Assembly (NCBI GenBank): GCA_943846745.1
Contig: OX044360.1
Coordinates: 2,666,001-2,730,000, forward strand
Direction of reading: 5' to 3'
From: Opacimonas sp002292215
GTDB lineage: Bacteria; Pseudomonadota; Gammaproteobacteria; Enterobacterales; Alteromonadaceae
DNA length: 64,000 nucleotides
Under the pieces are notes generated by a model. That model saw only the letters and a list, made by a program, of their open reading frames with translations. It did not search any database and had not been told where the DNA came from. Below, one piece after another: positions 1 to 9,005 of this stretch. Within the stretch, counting starts at the first letter, position 1. Every line of letters starts with the position of its first letter. Made by a program: the position numbers and the translations under genes.

Positions 1-2
1 AT

Positions 3-140
3 TATTATAAGACAATGTTGAATGAATTAGTGGATGCACTAGATGATGCGATTACGCATAAGGTTAAGCTAACGCAATACATAGATAAGTTGTTAAAGAA
101 AAAGTATAAAACGTATGTGAGATTAAAAGAAGACGAGTAA
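3..140 (+). CDS. C-terminal fragment of an unidentified protein
   Basis: An open frame runs in from the left edge and stops with TAA at 138-140. It encodes about 45 residues, Lys-rich near the end (KLLKKKYKTY) and closing in KEDE. No family is recognised from this fragment. Its stop codon lies in the loop of a strong hairpin shared with the convergent gene to its right, which supports a real gene end here. The start and most of the gene lie outside the window, so no function is assigned. Confidence 0.5.
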   Translation, partial: YYKTMLNELVDALDDAITHKVKLTQYIDKLLKKKYKTYVRLKEDE

Positions 141-152
141 TCGTCTTCTTTT
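125..152. terminator. Bidirectional terminator between convergent genes
   Basis: A perfect 12-bp inverted repeat, AAAAGAAGACGA (125-136) and TCGTCTTCTTTT (141-152), flanks a GTAA loop that contains part of the stop codon of the left gene. The arms end in T or A runs, so it can act as an intrinsic terminator on both strands. It lies between the gene ending at 140 (+) and the one ending at 167 (-). Confidence 0.8.
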
Positions 153-166
153 ACATTGGGGGGTTA

Positions 167-1801
167 TTACTTGGCTGAAGTAATCTGATAACGAATCGAG
201 ACGGTTACACGCCTATCGGTAAAATCTTCATTGTTAATATTAGTAAAACCAGGTAAAAAACCCATTCTAGCGATATTACTTAATTTAAAAGATAAAACTA
301 AATCTCGCCCAAATTCACGTTCAAATGAGATATCAGTGCGCTTAGTCGAGCCTTCACCTGTCTCGGTATCGAGTGTAAATGACTGCATGTCAGCACGCGA
401 GTGTGAAAGGCTAAGTGCGCTATATACACCAATTTTATAGTCAACGCCCGCGGATACAGTTTGTGTATCCAACTGTGTATTAATATTAATATCACCTTCG
501 TTCAGATCTTGGTTATCATAAGCATTTAGGTTAAAGGTTAATTTTCGTTTTTGATAGCTGACATTAAGATAATTTTGCTTTCGCACCACTATGTTATCGC
601 CTAACGCAAAATTGGGTTGCTGAAAATTAATAAATGATTCACCTACACCCAGTTGATAATCCAGTGTATCAGGTAAAAAACAATCCCCTAAATTGACTGC
701 GCCCACCGAACAAACCAAAGATGTTGTGGTATTACCATCAATAAACAGCTGTGCATTTGACGATACTGACTCATTGCGTCCTGCTTCAATGCGAACAGCT
801 CGGTTATTAAAAGTTAAACTAGCATTGCTTGAGCGTCCATAATAGCGCTTTGATGCGTTGGCTGAAAAAATAGTACGCGGCGAAAACGCCCAATTTATAG
901 TGCCACTAATAAACCCATCGTTGTCGCTCGCAGACGATGACGGTTTGTTGTAATAAATGGCTAACGAACGATTAAAGGAGGGCGAATAACTCACCCCCGC
1001 ACCGACTGAACTAAAGTCGCGATCGTTGCTTTGAGTCAGTAATTCGTTACTCAAACTATTGGATTCATCTTGTGCTGTTAAGCTAAGTCCTAAATCACCA
1101 AAAATTTTAAACCCAGCATTGGCTTGGACAAATTCACTGGTAAAAGCGTCACCGCGAAATTGGTCGGTTTTATTTTTGGAATAATTAACAGACCAGTTAT
1201 AATAGTTAACGTCGCTACCGCTATATAAATTAACCGATAATTGATTCGAGTCGCTTTCTCGAGAATTGCCGACAATATCCGAAATGGTATTAAAGGAGGA
1301 ACGATTCAGCGAAGCTTGCCCACCAAAATATTCACCTTGAATAATGTTAGACACTAAGCCAAATCTGGTTCGCTCAACTTTATCAAGTTGATCTGCTTGC
1401 AATAAAAAATCATCAATCAAAAATTGATTAGGATTAAATGAATTGTAATTTTGCGAGTAATCCGCCGTGGCAATAAGCAAGCGCTCAATCAACGTCAATT
1501 GTGATTGCACTGAATACTGAGTAAAATTGCGCGTCAAGGACGGATTATCATTATTAAAACTAGCACGTTGCTGCACGTGTGATGCCGAAGCATTCACCTG
1601 AACTTTTTTGGCTGCGTATTGCAAGGCAACGGTAGGGACAATCTCTAAAGTGTTAACTTCGAAATCATCCGAGGTAGCTAAGTTATATTGTTGTTGCACC
1701 AGACTTGCATCAAGCACTGTATCAACCGTGACCTTCCCTGCGTCAACGTTTAATGGTGCCAGTCCTGTTAAAATGGCTAATGTGATGATCGACTTCTGCA
1801 T
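167..1801 (-). CDS. XrtA/PEP-CTERM-associated outer membrane beta-barrel protein (TIGR03016-like)
   Basis: A 544-residue protein with an N-terminal signal peptide (about 1-21, cut near NVDA-GK). The rest is alternating polar/hydrophobic strands rich in Asn, Ser, Tyr and Phe with Asn/Asp turns, the texture of an outer-membrane beta-barrel. Its place directly downstream of the chain-length protein and tyrosine kinase fits the TIGR03016 family of PEP-CTERM-associated outer membrane proteins, which probably act in EPS secretion across the outer membrane. It lies 18 bases after the kinase gene, as the last gene of the minus-strand export operon. The last residues (YQITSAK) do not end in the classic terminal aromatic, but a YQI strand lies just before. 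The family call rests on context plus texture. Confidence 0.75.
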   Translation of the reverse strand: MQKSIITLAILTGLAPLNVDAGKVTVDTVLDASLVQQQYNLATSDDFEVNTLEIVPTVALQYAAKKVQVNASASHVQQRASFNNDNPSLTRNFTQYSVQSQLTLIERLLIATADYSQNYNSFNPNQFLIDDFLLQADQLDKVERTRFGLVSNIIQGEYFGGQASLNRSSFNTISDIVGNSRESDSNQLSVNLYSGSDVNYYNWSVNYSKNKTDQFRGDAFTSEFVQANAGFKIFGDLGLSLTAQDESNSLSNELLTQSNDRDFSSVGAGVSYSPSFNRSLAIYYNKPSSSASDNDGFISGTINWAFSPRTIFSANASKRYYGRSSNASLTFNNRAVRIEAGRNESVSSNAQLFIDGNTTTSLVCSVGAVNLGDCFLPDTLDYQLGVGESFINFQQPNFALGDNIVVRKQNYLNVSYQKRKLTFNLNAYDNQDLNEGDININTQLDTQTVSAGVDYKIGVYSALSLSHSRADMQSFTLDTETGEGSTKRTDISFEREFGRDLVLSFKLSNIARMGFLPGFTNINNEDFTDRRVTVSIRYQITSAK

Positions 1802-1819
1802 CAGTAACGCTCCATGTTT

Positions 1820-2770
1820 TTAATCTTGTTCTGAACCGTAGTAATAGCCATAGTAGCCAGTGTCGTCAGAATTAGAATTTGTCGATTTGTTTACTACAAA
1901 TCCGATTGCCATTTCTGGGTTCAAACGTGCAACCGCTTTTTGAATATCATTGAGTTTGCTTTTGCCTTCCTCTACTACCATAACGGCTTGTCCTGCAAAC
2001 CCTGCTAACACCGCTGATTCGTTGATCCCAAGCATGGGCGGTGAATCAATAATAACTACGCGATCGGCATAACGTGACGAGAATTCTCTAATCGTCTCTT
2101 CCATTTTTTTACTAGCTAATAATTCGGTGGATAAATGATGCGATCTCCCTGCTGGAATAACTTTTAATTTATCAATATTGGTGTGGTACAAGACTTCAGA
2201 GATATCATCGACTTCACCAATCAAATATTCCATTAAGCCGGATTCTGCTTTGGCATTTAACGTCCGTAATACATTAGGCTTTAGAACATCTGCATCCACT
2301 AATAGGACTGTTTTATCTTGTTCGGCAGCAATCGACAGGGCTAAGTTAACAGCAGTAAAGGTTTTACCTTCTGAAGGCCTTGCACTCGTAACCATGATGA
2401 TGTTTGCGCGTTCAATGGTGGAAGATAATAAACCAAACGCATTTTTGAGTAACTTGCGTTTTATTTCGCGATATTCTTCATTGATGCGTGAGCGTGTCGC
2501 ATTGATGGATACGAACCCTTTCTTTTCCAAATCAACAACATTAATGGTAATTCTGCCATCATTGGCTTCTTTTTCTGGTGCAGGTGCAAGTTGTTCAGGG
2601 GGTAATTCTTTTGCAACAGCTTTTGCTGCCATTAATTGCTCAATGGAGGTCAACTCTGCAGTGTCTTCCTTGTCACTCTTTATCGTTGATGAGTCTGATT
2701 GTGCTTTCTTTTCTGCAGCGAGTTTAGCTTCTATTTGCCTTTGAAGGGCTTTTTCTATTGTGTTATCCAT
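1820..2770 (-). CDS. XrtA-associated cytoplasmic tyrosine autokinase (BY-kinase)
   Basis: A 316-residue BY-kinase of the CpsD/Wzc C-terminal-domain type (TIGR03018-like). Visible motifs are Walker A SARPSEGKT (129-137), Walker A' VLLVDAD (155-161) and Walker B VVIIDSPP (238-245). The C-terminal tail has Tyr at 306, 307, 309, 310 and 311, the expected autophosphorylation cluster. The first 90 residues are a charged Lys/Glu/Ala linker. It would work with the Wzz-like partner encoded just upstream; its ATG overlaps that partner's stop by one base (TAATG), so the two are translationally coupled. Phosphorylation cycling of the tail normally controls EPS chain length and export. Confidence 0.93.
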   Translation of the reverse strand: MDNTIEKALQRQIEAKLAAEKKAQSDSSTIKSDKEDTAELTSIEQLMAAKAVAKELPPEQLAPAPEKEANDGRITINVVDLEKKGFVSINATRSRINEEYREIKRKLLKNAFGLLSSTIERANIIMVTSARPSEGKTFTAVNLALSIAAEQDKTVLLVDADVLKPNVLRTLNAKAESGLMEYLIGEVDDISEVLYHTNIDKLKVIPAGRSHHLSTELLASKKMEETIREFSSRYADRVVIIDSPPMLGINESAVLAGFAGQAVMVVEEGKSKLNDIQKAVARLNPEMAIGFVVNKSTNSNSDDTGYYGYYYGSEQD

Positions 2771-4314
2771 TATAAAATTCTCTGAATAATGTTGATATTA
2801 AGTGCTTCTGCGCCCATCAACAGCATATATAAGAATACTATTAGTCCCGATGAGGCTGAGAAAATAAATATTTTCAATCGGTTTTGTTTATTAATATTAG
2901 AGATATCTAAATGCGTGACCGAGCCTAAAATAGGATAACTAGTGAGTATGCTCAACTGATGTGCACGCACTAATACCGGTGATAATTGGCTAATCAAAAA
3001 TGCAATCCCAACGCCTGCAGCAAATCCTAAAATCAATACCACGGTATAGAACAACAAGCGCTTTGGACCGCTTGGTTCTGTCGGTACTAACGGCGGTTCG
3101 ATAATTCTAAACTGTAACTCCTCAGAGGACACGTCAGCACGTCTGGAAAGTTCCGCTGATTCACGGCGATTTAACAGTTCTTCGTATTTTTGCTGCATGA
3201 TGCCGTAATCACGGTTTAAGGCTGAAGACTCTGCTTCGACTTGTGGTACCAAGTCAATTTTGCTGCGTAAGACTGAAATTTTGGATTCAAAATCTTTAGA
3301 ACGAACAAGTAAAGAGGCGATGGTACTTTCTAAACGGGAAATTTCTAACCTAATTTCTTGGGTTAATAAATTCATTGCCGTGTTTTCGGTTGCATCTTGA
3401 TTGAGTAACGCTGATATTTCTTTTTTACGAGCGTCTTTCAAGTTGCTCAAAAGGGCTTTAGTTTCAATCACATCAGGATGGATTTCAGTAAAGCGTAGCA
3501 ATAATTCATCTAAACGTGATTCTAAAGTTTGGATCCGAGTATCAAACCGCGTTTGGATAGTGACATTGTCAGGATCATTCCCTTGCGGTTTGAGCTGGCT
3601 TTTTAGTGAATTGACTTGCTGTTGGGTCTCGCGGATCTGTAATTGTGTCATTTCTAAATCAGCAGTGTGCTGTTTTAGATTTTCATAAAATGATCCTTGC
3701 TGCGGTAAGATATCGGCATACTGGCGTTTAAAATCCGCTAAGCGTTGCTCGGATTCTAATAACCGCGTTTCATATTCAGCAATTTGTTCATCCAAAAAAC
3801 GGTTTGCCGTGTCAGTGTCTCGGCGATTATTACCTAAGGAACCCTCAACAAATAAATCTAATGTTTCTTGTACCACTGTACGCGACATTTCTGCGTTTTT
3901 GTGGTTGTAAGAAATGGTATAAATGTTATCTCGGCCGGTGGATTTTAACTTGATGTCATCACTGAGCTCACTGATGAGCTTGGTATAATCTTCGTCAGTG
4001 GTCGTGGTTAAATCGAGATCAGATTGGCGTGCAATTTCTTCAACATTCGAGCGACTTAGTAATGTCTTCGCCATCATTTCGATTTCTTGCTGGGGATTAG
4101 TTTGGATAGTTAATCCACGCAATAGTGGTTTTAAAATTGAACGACTATCAACATAAACGACAGCTTGAGATTCATATACGTCCGGGAGTGCTGCGACGTA
4201 TACAAAACCAATCGGACAAATAAGCCAAGTACATATAATGACAAAGCGTTTTTTGATCCATATCCCACGAACATAATCGAGTAATAAATTGATCGTTTGT
4301 TGCATATCTTGCAT
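2770..4314 (-). CDS. XrtA-system polysaccharide chain-length determinant (Wzz/PCP family)
   Basis: A 514-residue polysaccharide co-polymerase, TIGR03007-like. An N-terminal membrane segment (about 22-42) is followed by a long periplasmic coiled-coil region (about 160-400, rich in Glu, Gln, Arg and Leu). A Pro-rich stretch (EPPLVPTEPSGPKR) precedes the second membrane helix, and a third hydrophobic helix lies near the C-terminus. The family sets polymer length and bridges to the export channel, with the tyrosine kinase as cytoplasmic partner. Start ATG at 4312-4314; a second in-frame ATG lies three codons in. It sits between the Wza-like lipoprotein gene and the kinase gene. Confidence 0.93.
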   Translation of the reverse strand: MQDMQQTINLLLDYVRGIWIKKRFVIICTWLICPIGFVYVAALPDVYESQAVVYVDSRSILKPLLRGLTIQTNPQQEIEMMAKTLLSRSNVEEIARQSDLDLTTTTDEDYTKLISELSDDIKLKSTGRDNIYTISYNHKNAEMSRTVVQETLDLFVEGSLGNNRRDTDTANRFLDEQIAEYETRLLESEQRLADFKRQYADILPQQGSFYENLKQHTADLEMTQLQIRETQQQVNSLKSQLKPQGNDPDNVTIQTRFDTRIQTLESRLDELLLRFTEIHPDVIETKALLSNLKDARKKEISALLNQDATENTAMNLLTQEIRLEISRLESTIASLLVRSKDFESKISVLRSKIDLVPQVEAESSALNRDYGIMQQKYEELLNRRESAELSRRADVSSEELQFRIIEPPLVPTEPSGPKRLLFYTVVLILGFAAGVGIAFLISQLSPVLVRAHQLSILTSYPILGSVTHLDISNINKQNRLKIFIFSASSGLIVFLYMLLMGAEALNINIIQRIL

Positions 4315-4371
4315 AGTTAAAATCCATTTTTTTGAGTTGAGTATTGTGTCACTTTAGAAAGTGGTTCAGTC

Positions 4372-4998
4372 CTAGAACCAAGCTTCAGGGATGATCACAA
4401 TATCACCAGGCAACATATCAATGTTTTTGTCGATATCTCCGTCTTTAATGAGGGTTTCGATATTGAGTGCATAAGATTTTTGTTCACCACTGACCACACG
4501 GACCAAAACTGCATTATTGCCGTTAGCAAACTCAGTTAATCCACCTACCGCGATCATCAGGTCAAGTAACGTCATATTTTGTGTGTAACTAATAGCACTA
4601 GGGTTAGTGGCTTCACCAATTACGCGGACTTGTTCTGATAATGGTCCTGAAAAGTTGTTAACACTAACGGTTACGCGAGGGTTGTTGATATATTTAGATA
4701 ACTCGCTTTCGATTTCTCTGGCGAGCATCGTAGGGGTTTTACCCGACACATCTAAATCTTCAACTAAGGATGTTGTTACTTTTCCATCTGGACGTACGAT
4801 GAAGGAGCCTGATATTTCAGGATTTCGCCATACGAAGATAGATAAATTATCACCCGGCCCCACCAAATATTGGTAGTTGTTAACATTCGTGGTGAGTGAG
4901 GTACGAACTTGTGCCGTTGGCAAAGTTTGTGTTGCACAGCCGGACAAAAAAACAGTGATAAGTGCAGCTGCACCTACCCAAATACGTGAAATTTCCAT
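4372..4998 (-). CDS. XrtA-system EPS export lipoprotein (Wza/EpsA-like)
   Basis: A 208-residue lipoprotein. The signal peptide ends in lipobox LSGC with Cys21. A polysaccharide export domain follows (about 44-110, YLVGPGDNLSIFVWRNPE and the VTVSV strand), then one SLBB-type domain (about 117-165, VRVIGEATNP). It is short compared with Wza, as is usual for the TIGR03027 PEP-CTERM type. It probably forms the outer-membrane or periplasmic export conduit. It is the first gene of the minus-strand export operon, with a good RBS (AAGGA) upstream of the ATG. Confidence 0.93.
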   Translation of the reverse strand: MEISRIWVGAAALITVFLSGCATQTLPTAQVRTSLTTNVNNYQYLVGPGDNLSIFVWRNPEISGSFIVRPDGKVTTSLVEDLDVSGKTPTMLAREIESELSKYINNPRVTVSVNNFSGPLSEQVRVIGEATNPSAISYTQNMTLLDLMIAVGGLTEFANGNNAVLVRVVSGEQKSYALNIETLIKDGDIDKNIDMLPGDIVIIPEAWF

Positions 4999-5035
4999 GT
5001 GTTAATCCTTTATTCACTTTTTACAAATTTGGTCG

Positions 5036-5063
5036 ATATAACTCTTATCGGTCAGTTATCCAA
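5036..5063 (-). promoter_or_regulatory. Candidate sigma-70 promoter of the export operon
   Basis: On the minus strand TTGGAT (5063-5058) and TTATAT (5041-5036) are separated by 16 bases, about 40 bases upstream of the start at 4998. The matches to consensus are partial. The divergent intergenic region 4999-5167 must also hold the promoter of the plus-strand operon, for which I see no convincing -35/-10 pair. Confidence 0.35.
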
Positions 5064-5167
5064 TGACTATAGACAATAATCTAATTATTTCGCTACCGAT
5101 TTGTTAAACAATAGCATAATATAAAAAAAACAAGATATAAATAGTTAACTAACTCAAGGAAGAGTAG

Positions 5168-6580
5168 ATGGCAAACCACCAAAATTCTAAAAATAAACGT
5201 CTTAGTTCTCTGATAATAGCCGAGTCGTTACTAATCTCATATATTTTGTATGTTGCATTTTATGTTGTGCAGCTTGCTGATCCAGTCGCACCAAATTTTG
5301 TTGTTTCGTACTTCCCTTTTTTGTTGTTTTTCGCATTTTTAATTGTCATGAGCTCACTAGCTGTCGGGTTATATGAGCCTAAATTACGCGAAACCTTTCG
5401 TGGTCTTATCCGTCGTATATTTGTCGCCCATGGTTTAGCATTTTTTGCGATGGTCGTTTTCTCAAGTCTCTTTTTCCGTGATATTTTCATCCATTCCTAT
5501 TACTTTGTCGCTAGCATTGGTTTAACCATTATCTCTATTTCTATCTTTCGCTATGTCGTTATTCGTTTGGGTGCGCTGGGCTTAGTAAAAACTCGCATCG
5601 TAGTATTGGGTGCAGGCGAACGGGCTTCTATAATTGAAAAGAAAATGCGCAGAGCATCGGATCGTCGCGGTTTTGATTTATTAGGTTTTATCCCTGTTCC
5701 TGGTGATAACGTCGAGCAAGGCATTCAAAACGAACCGATTCTGAATATCAATATAGATGATTCATTTAAATCGTTTATCTTAGAAAATGAAATTGATGAA
5801 GTGGTCATTGCTGCGGATCAGCGTAGAGGTACGTTACCGATCGAGGTCTTATTCGATTGTCGTTTACAAGGTACACAAATTACTGACTTATTAGATTTTA
5901 TGGAACGTGAAACAGGGCAAATCGTCGTGAACTTAATGTATCCAAGTTGGCTTATCTTTTCGAAAGGGTTTGTGTCTCAAAATTATATAAGACAAATTGG
6001 AGATTTTGGTCTAAATTTATTTCTAGCAACGCTGGTTCTGTTATTTGTTTGGCCGTTTATGCTTCTGACTGCACTGGTGATTTATTTAGATGATGGGCGA
6101 AAAAACGGCGCATCGGTATTTTACAAACAAACCCGTGTTGGTAAAGATGGAGAGCCGTTTTCAATCTATAAATTTCGTAGTATGGGGATTGATGCTGAAA
6201 AAAATGGTGCGCAATGGGCGGATAAAAATGATGTACGGGTGACTCGAGTCGGCGGGTTTATTCGCAAATATCGTTTAGATGAGCTCCCGCAGTTATATAA
6301 CATTTTTCGTGGCGATATGTCTTTTGTTGGGCCGCGTCCAGAACGACCTGAGTTTGTTGATAAATTGGTGCATGAAGTGCCATTTTATTCTCAACGACAT
6401 AATGTTAAACCAGGATTGGCAGGTTGGGCGCAACTTAACTACCCTTATGGCGCCAGTGTCGAAGATGCAATGGAAAAACTGAAATATGATTTGTATTACG
6501 TTAAACATCAAAGCTTTTTGCTCGATATATTAGTTTTAGTAAGAACCGTAGAAGTCGTCTTATTCGGCAAAGGCCAGTAA
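5168..6580 (+). CDS. Initiating undecaprenyl-phosphate sugar phosphotransferase (XrtA type, TIGR03013-like)
   Basis: A 470-residue polyprenyl glycosylphosphotransferase. Four N-terminal membrane helices (about 12-130) are followed by a nucleotide-binding-like cytoplasmic domain (about 140-270), a fifth helix (about 280-310) and the C-terminal catalytic sugar transferase domain (PF02397). That domain has the hallmark KFRSM, DELPQLYNI and SFVGPRPERPEF motifs. It transfers a sugar-1-phosphate to undecaprenyl phosphate and so starts the repeat unit. It is the first gene of the plus-strand operon and has a strong RBS (AAGGAAGAG) before the ATG. Confidence 0.93.
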   Translation: MANHQNSKNKRLSSLIIAESLLISYILYVAFYVVQLADPVAPNFVVSYFPFLLFFAFLIVMSSLAVGLYEPKLRETFRGLIRRIFVAHGLAFFAMVVFSSLFFRDIFIHSYYFVASIGLTIISISIFRYVVIRLGALGLVKTRIVVLGAGERASIIEKKMRRASDRRGFDLLGFIPVPGDNVEQGIQNEPILNINIDDSFKSFILENEIDEVVIAADQRRGTLPIEVLFDCRLQGTQITDLLDFMERETGQIVVNLMYPSWLIFSKGFVSQNYIRQIGDFGLNLFLATLVLLFVWPFMLLTALVIYLDDGRKNGASVFYKQTRVGKDGEPFSIYKFRSMGIDAEKNGAQWADKNDVRVTRVGGFIRKYRLDELPQLYNIFRGDMSFVGPRPERPEFVDKLVHEVPFYSQRHNVKPGLAGWAQLNYPYGASVEDAMEKLKYDLYYVKHQSFLLDILVLVRTVEVVLFGKGQ

Positions 6581-6642
6581 TTTAGGTTAAAACCGCCAGC
6601 GTACACGGATTTATTTGTCAACTCTCGATTGGAGAAACCTCA

Positions 6643-7485
6643 GTGCAATGGAATGCAATGACAGTAGACGTGGAAGATTACTTTCACGTTTCTGCGTTTG
6701 AAAACTCAATATCCCCTGATCAATGGGAGCAGATTTCACCTCGTGTGGGCCAAAATACCCATAAGTTGATTGATATTTTCAACGAAAAAAACATCAAAGC
6801 CACATTTTTCACTCTAGGTTGGGTTGCCAAGCATTGCCCTGATGTCATTAAGCGCATTGTTGATGATGGGCATGAATTGGCCAGTCATGGCAGTAATCAC
6901 CGTCGTGCCACGATCATGACCCCTGAAGAGTTTCATGCAGATGTTGCTGAATCCAAAGACCGCCTTGAACAAATAGCCGGTGCGGCGATTCAAGGCTATC
7001 GCGCGCCAAGCTTTTCAATTAATACCACTAATGAGTGGGTATACGATATTCTGCACGATCTTAACTTTAAATATTCATCGAGTACGTATCCGATTATACA
7101 TGATTTATATGGTGTACCAGAATGGCCGCGCTTTGCGTTTGAGCACCATTCAGGCTTGTTGGAGATCCCGATTCCAACGTTGTCCAAGAAAGGAAGAAAT
7201 GTGGGTATTGGTGGGGGAGGCTATTTTAGATTATTTCCTTATTGGTTATCCAAACGCCGTATCGAAACGTATTTAGCCCAAGAGCAACAACCGTATAGCT
7301 TTTATTTTCATCCTTGGGAAATTGACCCTAACCAGCCTCGCGTTAAGGATGCACCATTTAAATCCAAATTTAGACATTATGTAAATTTATCACGGATGCA
7401 AAACAAACTTGAACACCTTATCGATGATTTTAATTGGACGAGTATGCAAGAGGCGTACAAACCATTTTTAGAGGGGCGTAAATGA
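6643..7485 (+). CDS. XrtA-system polysaccharide deacetylase (TIGR03006-like)
   Basis: A 280-residue NodB-type deacetylase. Motif 1 is TVDVEDYF (Asp9, Asp12), motif 2 is HELASHGSNH with metal ligands His82 and His86, motif 3 is YRAPSFS (Arg120), and a late FYFHPWEID motif closes the fold. It probably N-deacetylates a sugar of the EPS. The GTG start at 6643 is chosen because the conserved family N-terminus (NAMTVDVEDYF) begins almost at once and a GGAG RBS lies nine bases upstream; the next in-frame ATG (6658) would cut into it. Its end overlaps the exosortase start by four bases. Confidence 0.92.
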   Translation: MQWNAMTVDVEDYFHVSAFENSISPDQWEQISPRVGQNTHKLIDIFNEKNIKATFFTLGWVAKHCPDVIKRIVDDGHELASHGSNHRRATIMTPEEFHADVAESKDRLEQIAGAAIQGYRAPSFSINTTNEWVYDILHDLNFKYSSSTYPIIHDLYGVPEWPRFAFEHHSGLLEIPIPTLSKKGRNVGIGGGGYFRLFPYWLSKRRIETYLAQEQQPYSFYFHPWEIDPNQPRVKDAPFKSKFRHYVNLSRMQNKLEHLIDDFNWTSMQEAYKPFLEGRK

Positions 7486-9005
7486 AAACGATGACAGCCA
7501 TTGCGAATGTTCAATATCCGAAGTTTTTATTAAGCCTTTCCGCACTCATTATTTGTTGGTTCTTTTTCAGTTACCAAGGATTAGAATCGGCATTTGACAT
7601 TTGGTACATATCAGAAATATTTCAACACTGCTTTTTTGTGATCCCTGGCGCATTGTATTTAATTTATCTGCAACGCCAAGCGTTAGCGGGGTATGCTATT
7701 ACTCCTAGTTATTGGGCTATGCCTTTTATTTTAGGGCAAATCGTTGTTTATGTTGTAGGGGTAGCGGGTGATGTTCAGTTATTAATGCACCTAGCATTGT
7801 TTAGTTTATTACCGACCTTAATATGGTTTGCTATTGGTAATAAAGCGGCATGGCATATTGTTTTCCCTCTCTTTTTTATGATGTTTTCAATACCAATAGG
7901 TGAAGAGTTAATTCCATTTTTACAAGAAGTGACCGCGGATCTATCGGTGTACTTTTTAGGGTTAACGGGCGTCCCTTTATTTCGTTCTGGGTTGTATATT
8001 GAGATCCCCGAAGGACGTTTTTTAGTTGCCGAAGCTTGCTCTGGTATTAGCTTTTTTATTGCTTCTATCGTGATCGGAAATTTGTACGCGTACATGAATT
8101 TACACTCTCCTGTACGCCGTATCTTGTTTGTGGGCTTAGCCATTTTATATCCGATATTAGCGAATGCGATTCGTGTCTATGGAATTATTTTAACGGGGCA
8201 TCTTACTGATATGCAACATGCGGTAGGAGCCGATCATCTGATTTACGGTTGGTTCTTTTTTGCGATTGTCATTATTAGTTTAGTATTAATCGGAGAGCTT
8301 TTTCGCCGTGGCGATATAGTTCCTGACATGATCACGGTTCCCCCTATACCGCAACCTGAATATCGTATGCTACCGGTGTTTGGCATTATCGTCGTTTTGG
8401 TCTTAGGGATTATCTGGAGTGTTAACGTTGCGAATCCAGTGCCGTCACCCACTGCAAAGCAATCGATTCCGATGAGTTTTGAAAGCGCCACTATCGCGTC
8501 ATTAACTGCCACGCCGTGGCATCCGGAATTTAATGCTGAGGCTAGTCAAGATAAGCAAACGTTGACCCATGCAGGCTTGGATTTTGAAATTTATCAAGTA
8601 GCGTATTCTGCCGAAGAGGGCGAGTTAGTCGGGTTTCAAAATAAACTCTATGCCCAGGAGCGCTGGACCTTAGTGGATACATCTTCACTCGATTTTGATA
8701 ATGGCTTGAGCGTCTTAAAACAAGATGTCATTTCGGTTCGTTCCGAAAAGCGTGATATTTATTTTGCTTACTGGTTTGACGATAAATTTTATACCAGTAA
8801 AACACGAGTAAAACTGGCTCAAACCTTTGCTTTACTGTTACATCAATCAGGTGAAATGCGCATGTTAGCCTTGAGTGTTGAATCACCTAAAGATAGTCAA
8901 ATTACCCGACAGCAACAAGCATTAATTAAGTCTGTGTTTGCTGAGTTTGCGAATAACGCAGGCCAGCTCGATAACATTACCAGCCAAGTAAAGAGAGAAT
9001 ACTAA
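7482..9005 (+). CDS. xrtA: Exosortase A with C-terminal EpsI domain
   Basis: A 507-residue protein. Residues 1-275 form the multi-spanning exosortase domain with the expected triad: Cys186 in VAEACSGIS, Arg231 in ANAIRVYG and His252 in GADHLIYGW. A helix near 300-318 leads into a periplasmic EpsI/DUF3485-like domain (about 325-500). Exosortase A is a membrane transpeptidase that recognises PEP-CTERM tails, cleaves them and passes the protein to the surface, in step with EPS production. The start overlaps the deacetylase stop (ATGA), and the stop overlaps the next start (TAATG). A substrate with a matching tail is encoded at 35231-36151. Confidence 0.96.
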   Translation: MKTMTAIANVQYPKFLLSLSALIICWFFFSYQGLESAFDIWYISEIFQHCFFVIPGALYLIYLQRQALAGYAITPSYWAMPFILGQIVVYVVGVAGDVQLLMHLALFSLLPTLIWFAIGNKAAWHIVFPLFFMMFSIPIGEELIPFLQEVTADLSVYFLGLTGVPLFRSGLYIEIPEGRFLVAEACSGISFFIASIVIGNLYAYMNLHSPVRRILFVGLAILYPILANAIRVYGIILTGHLTDMQHAVGADHLIYGWFFFAIVIISLVLIGELFRRGDIVPDMITVPPIPQPEYRMLPVFGIIVVLVLGIIWSVNVANPVPSPTAKQSIPMSFESATIASLTATPWHPEFNAEASQDKQTLTHAGLDFEIYQVAYSAEEGELVGFQNKLYAQERWTLVDTSSLDFDNGLSVLKQDVISVRSEKRDIYFAYWFDDKFYTSKTRVKLAQTFALLLHQSGEMRMLALSVESPKDSQITRQQQALIKSVFAEFANNAGQLDNITSQVKREY

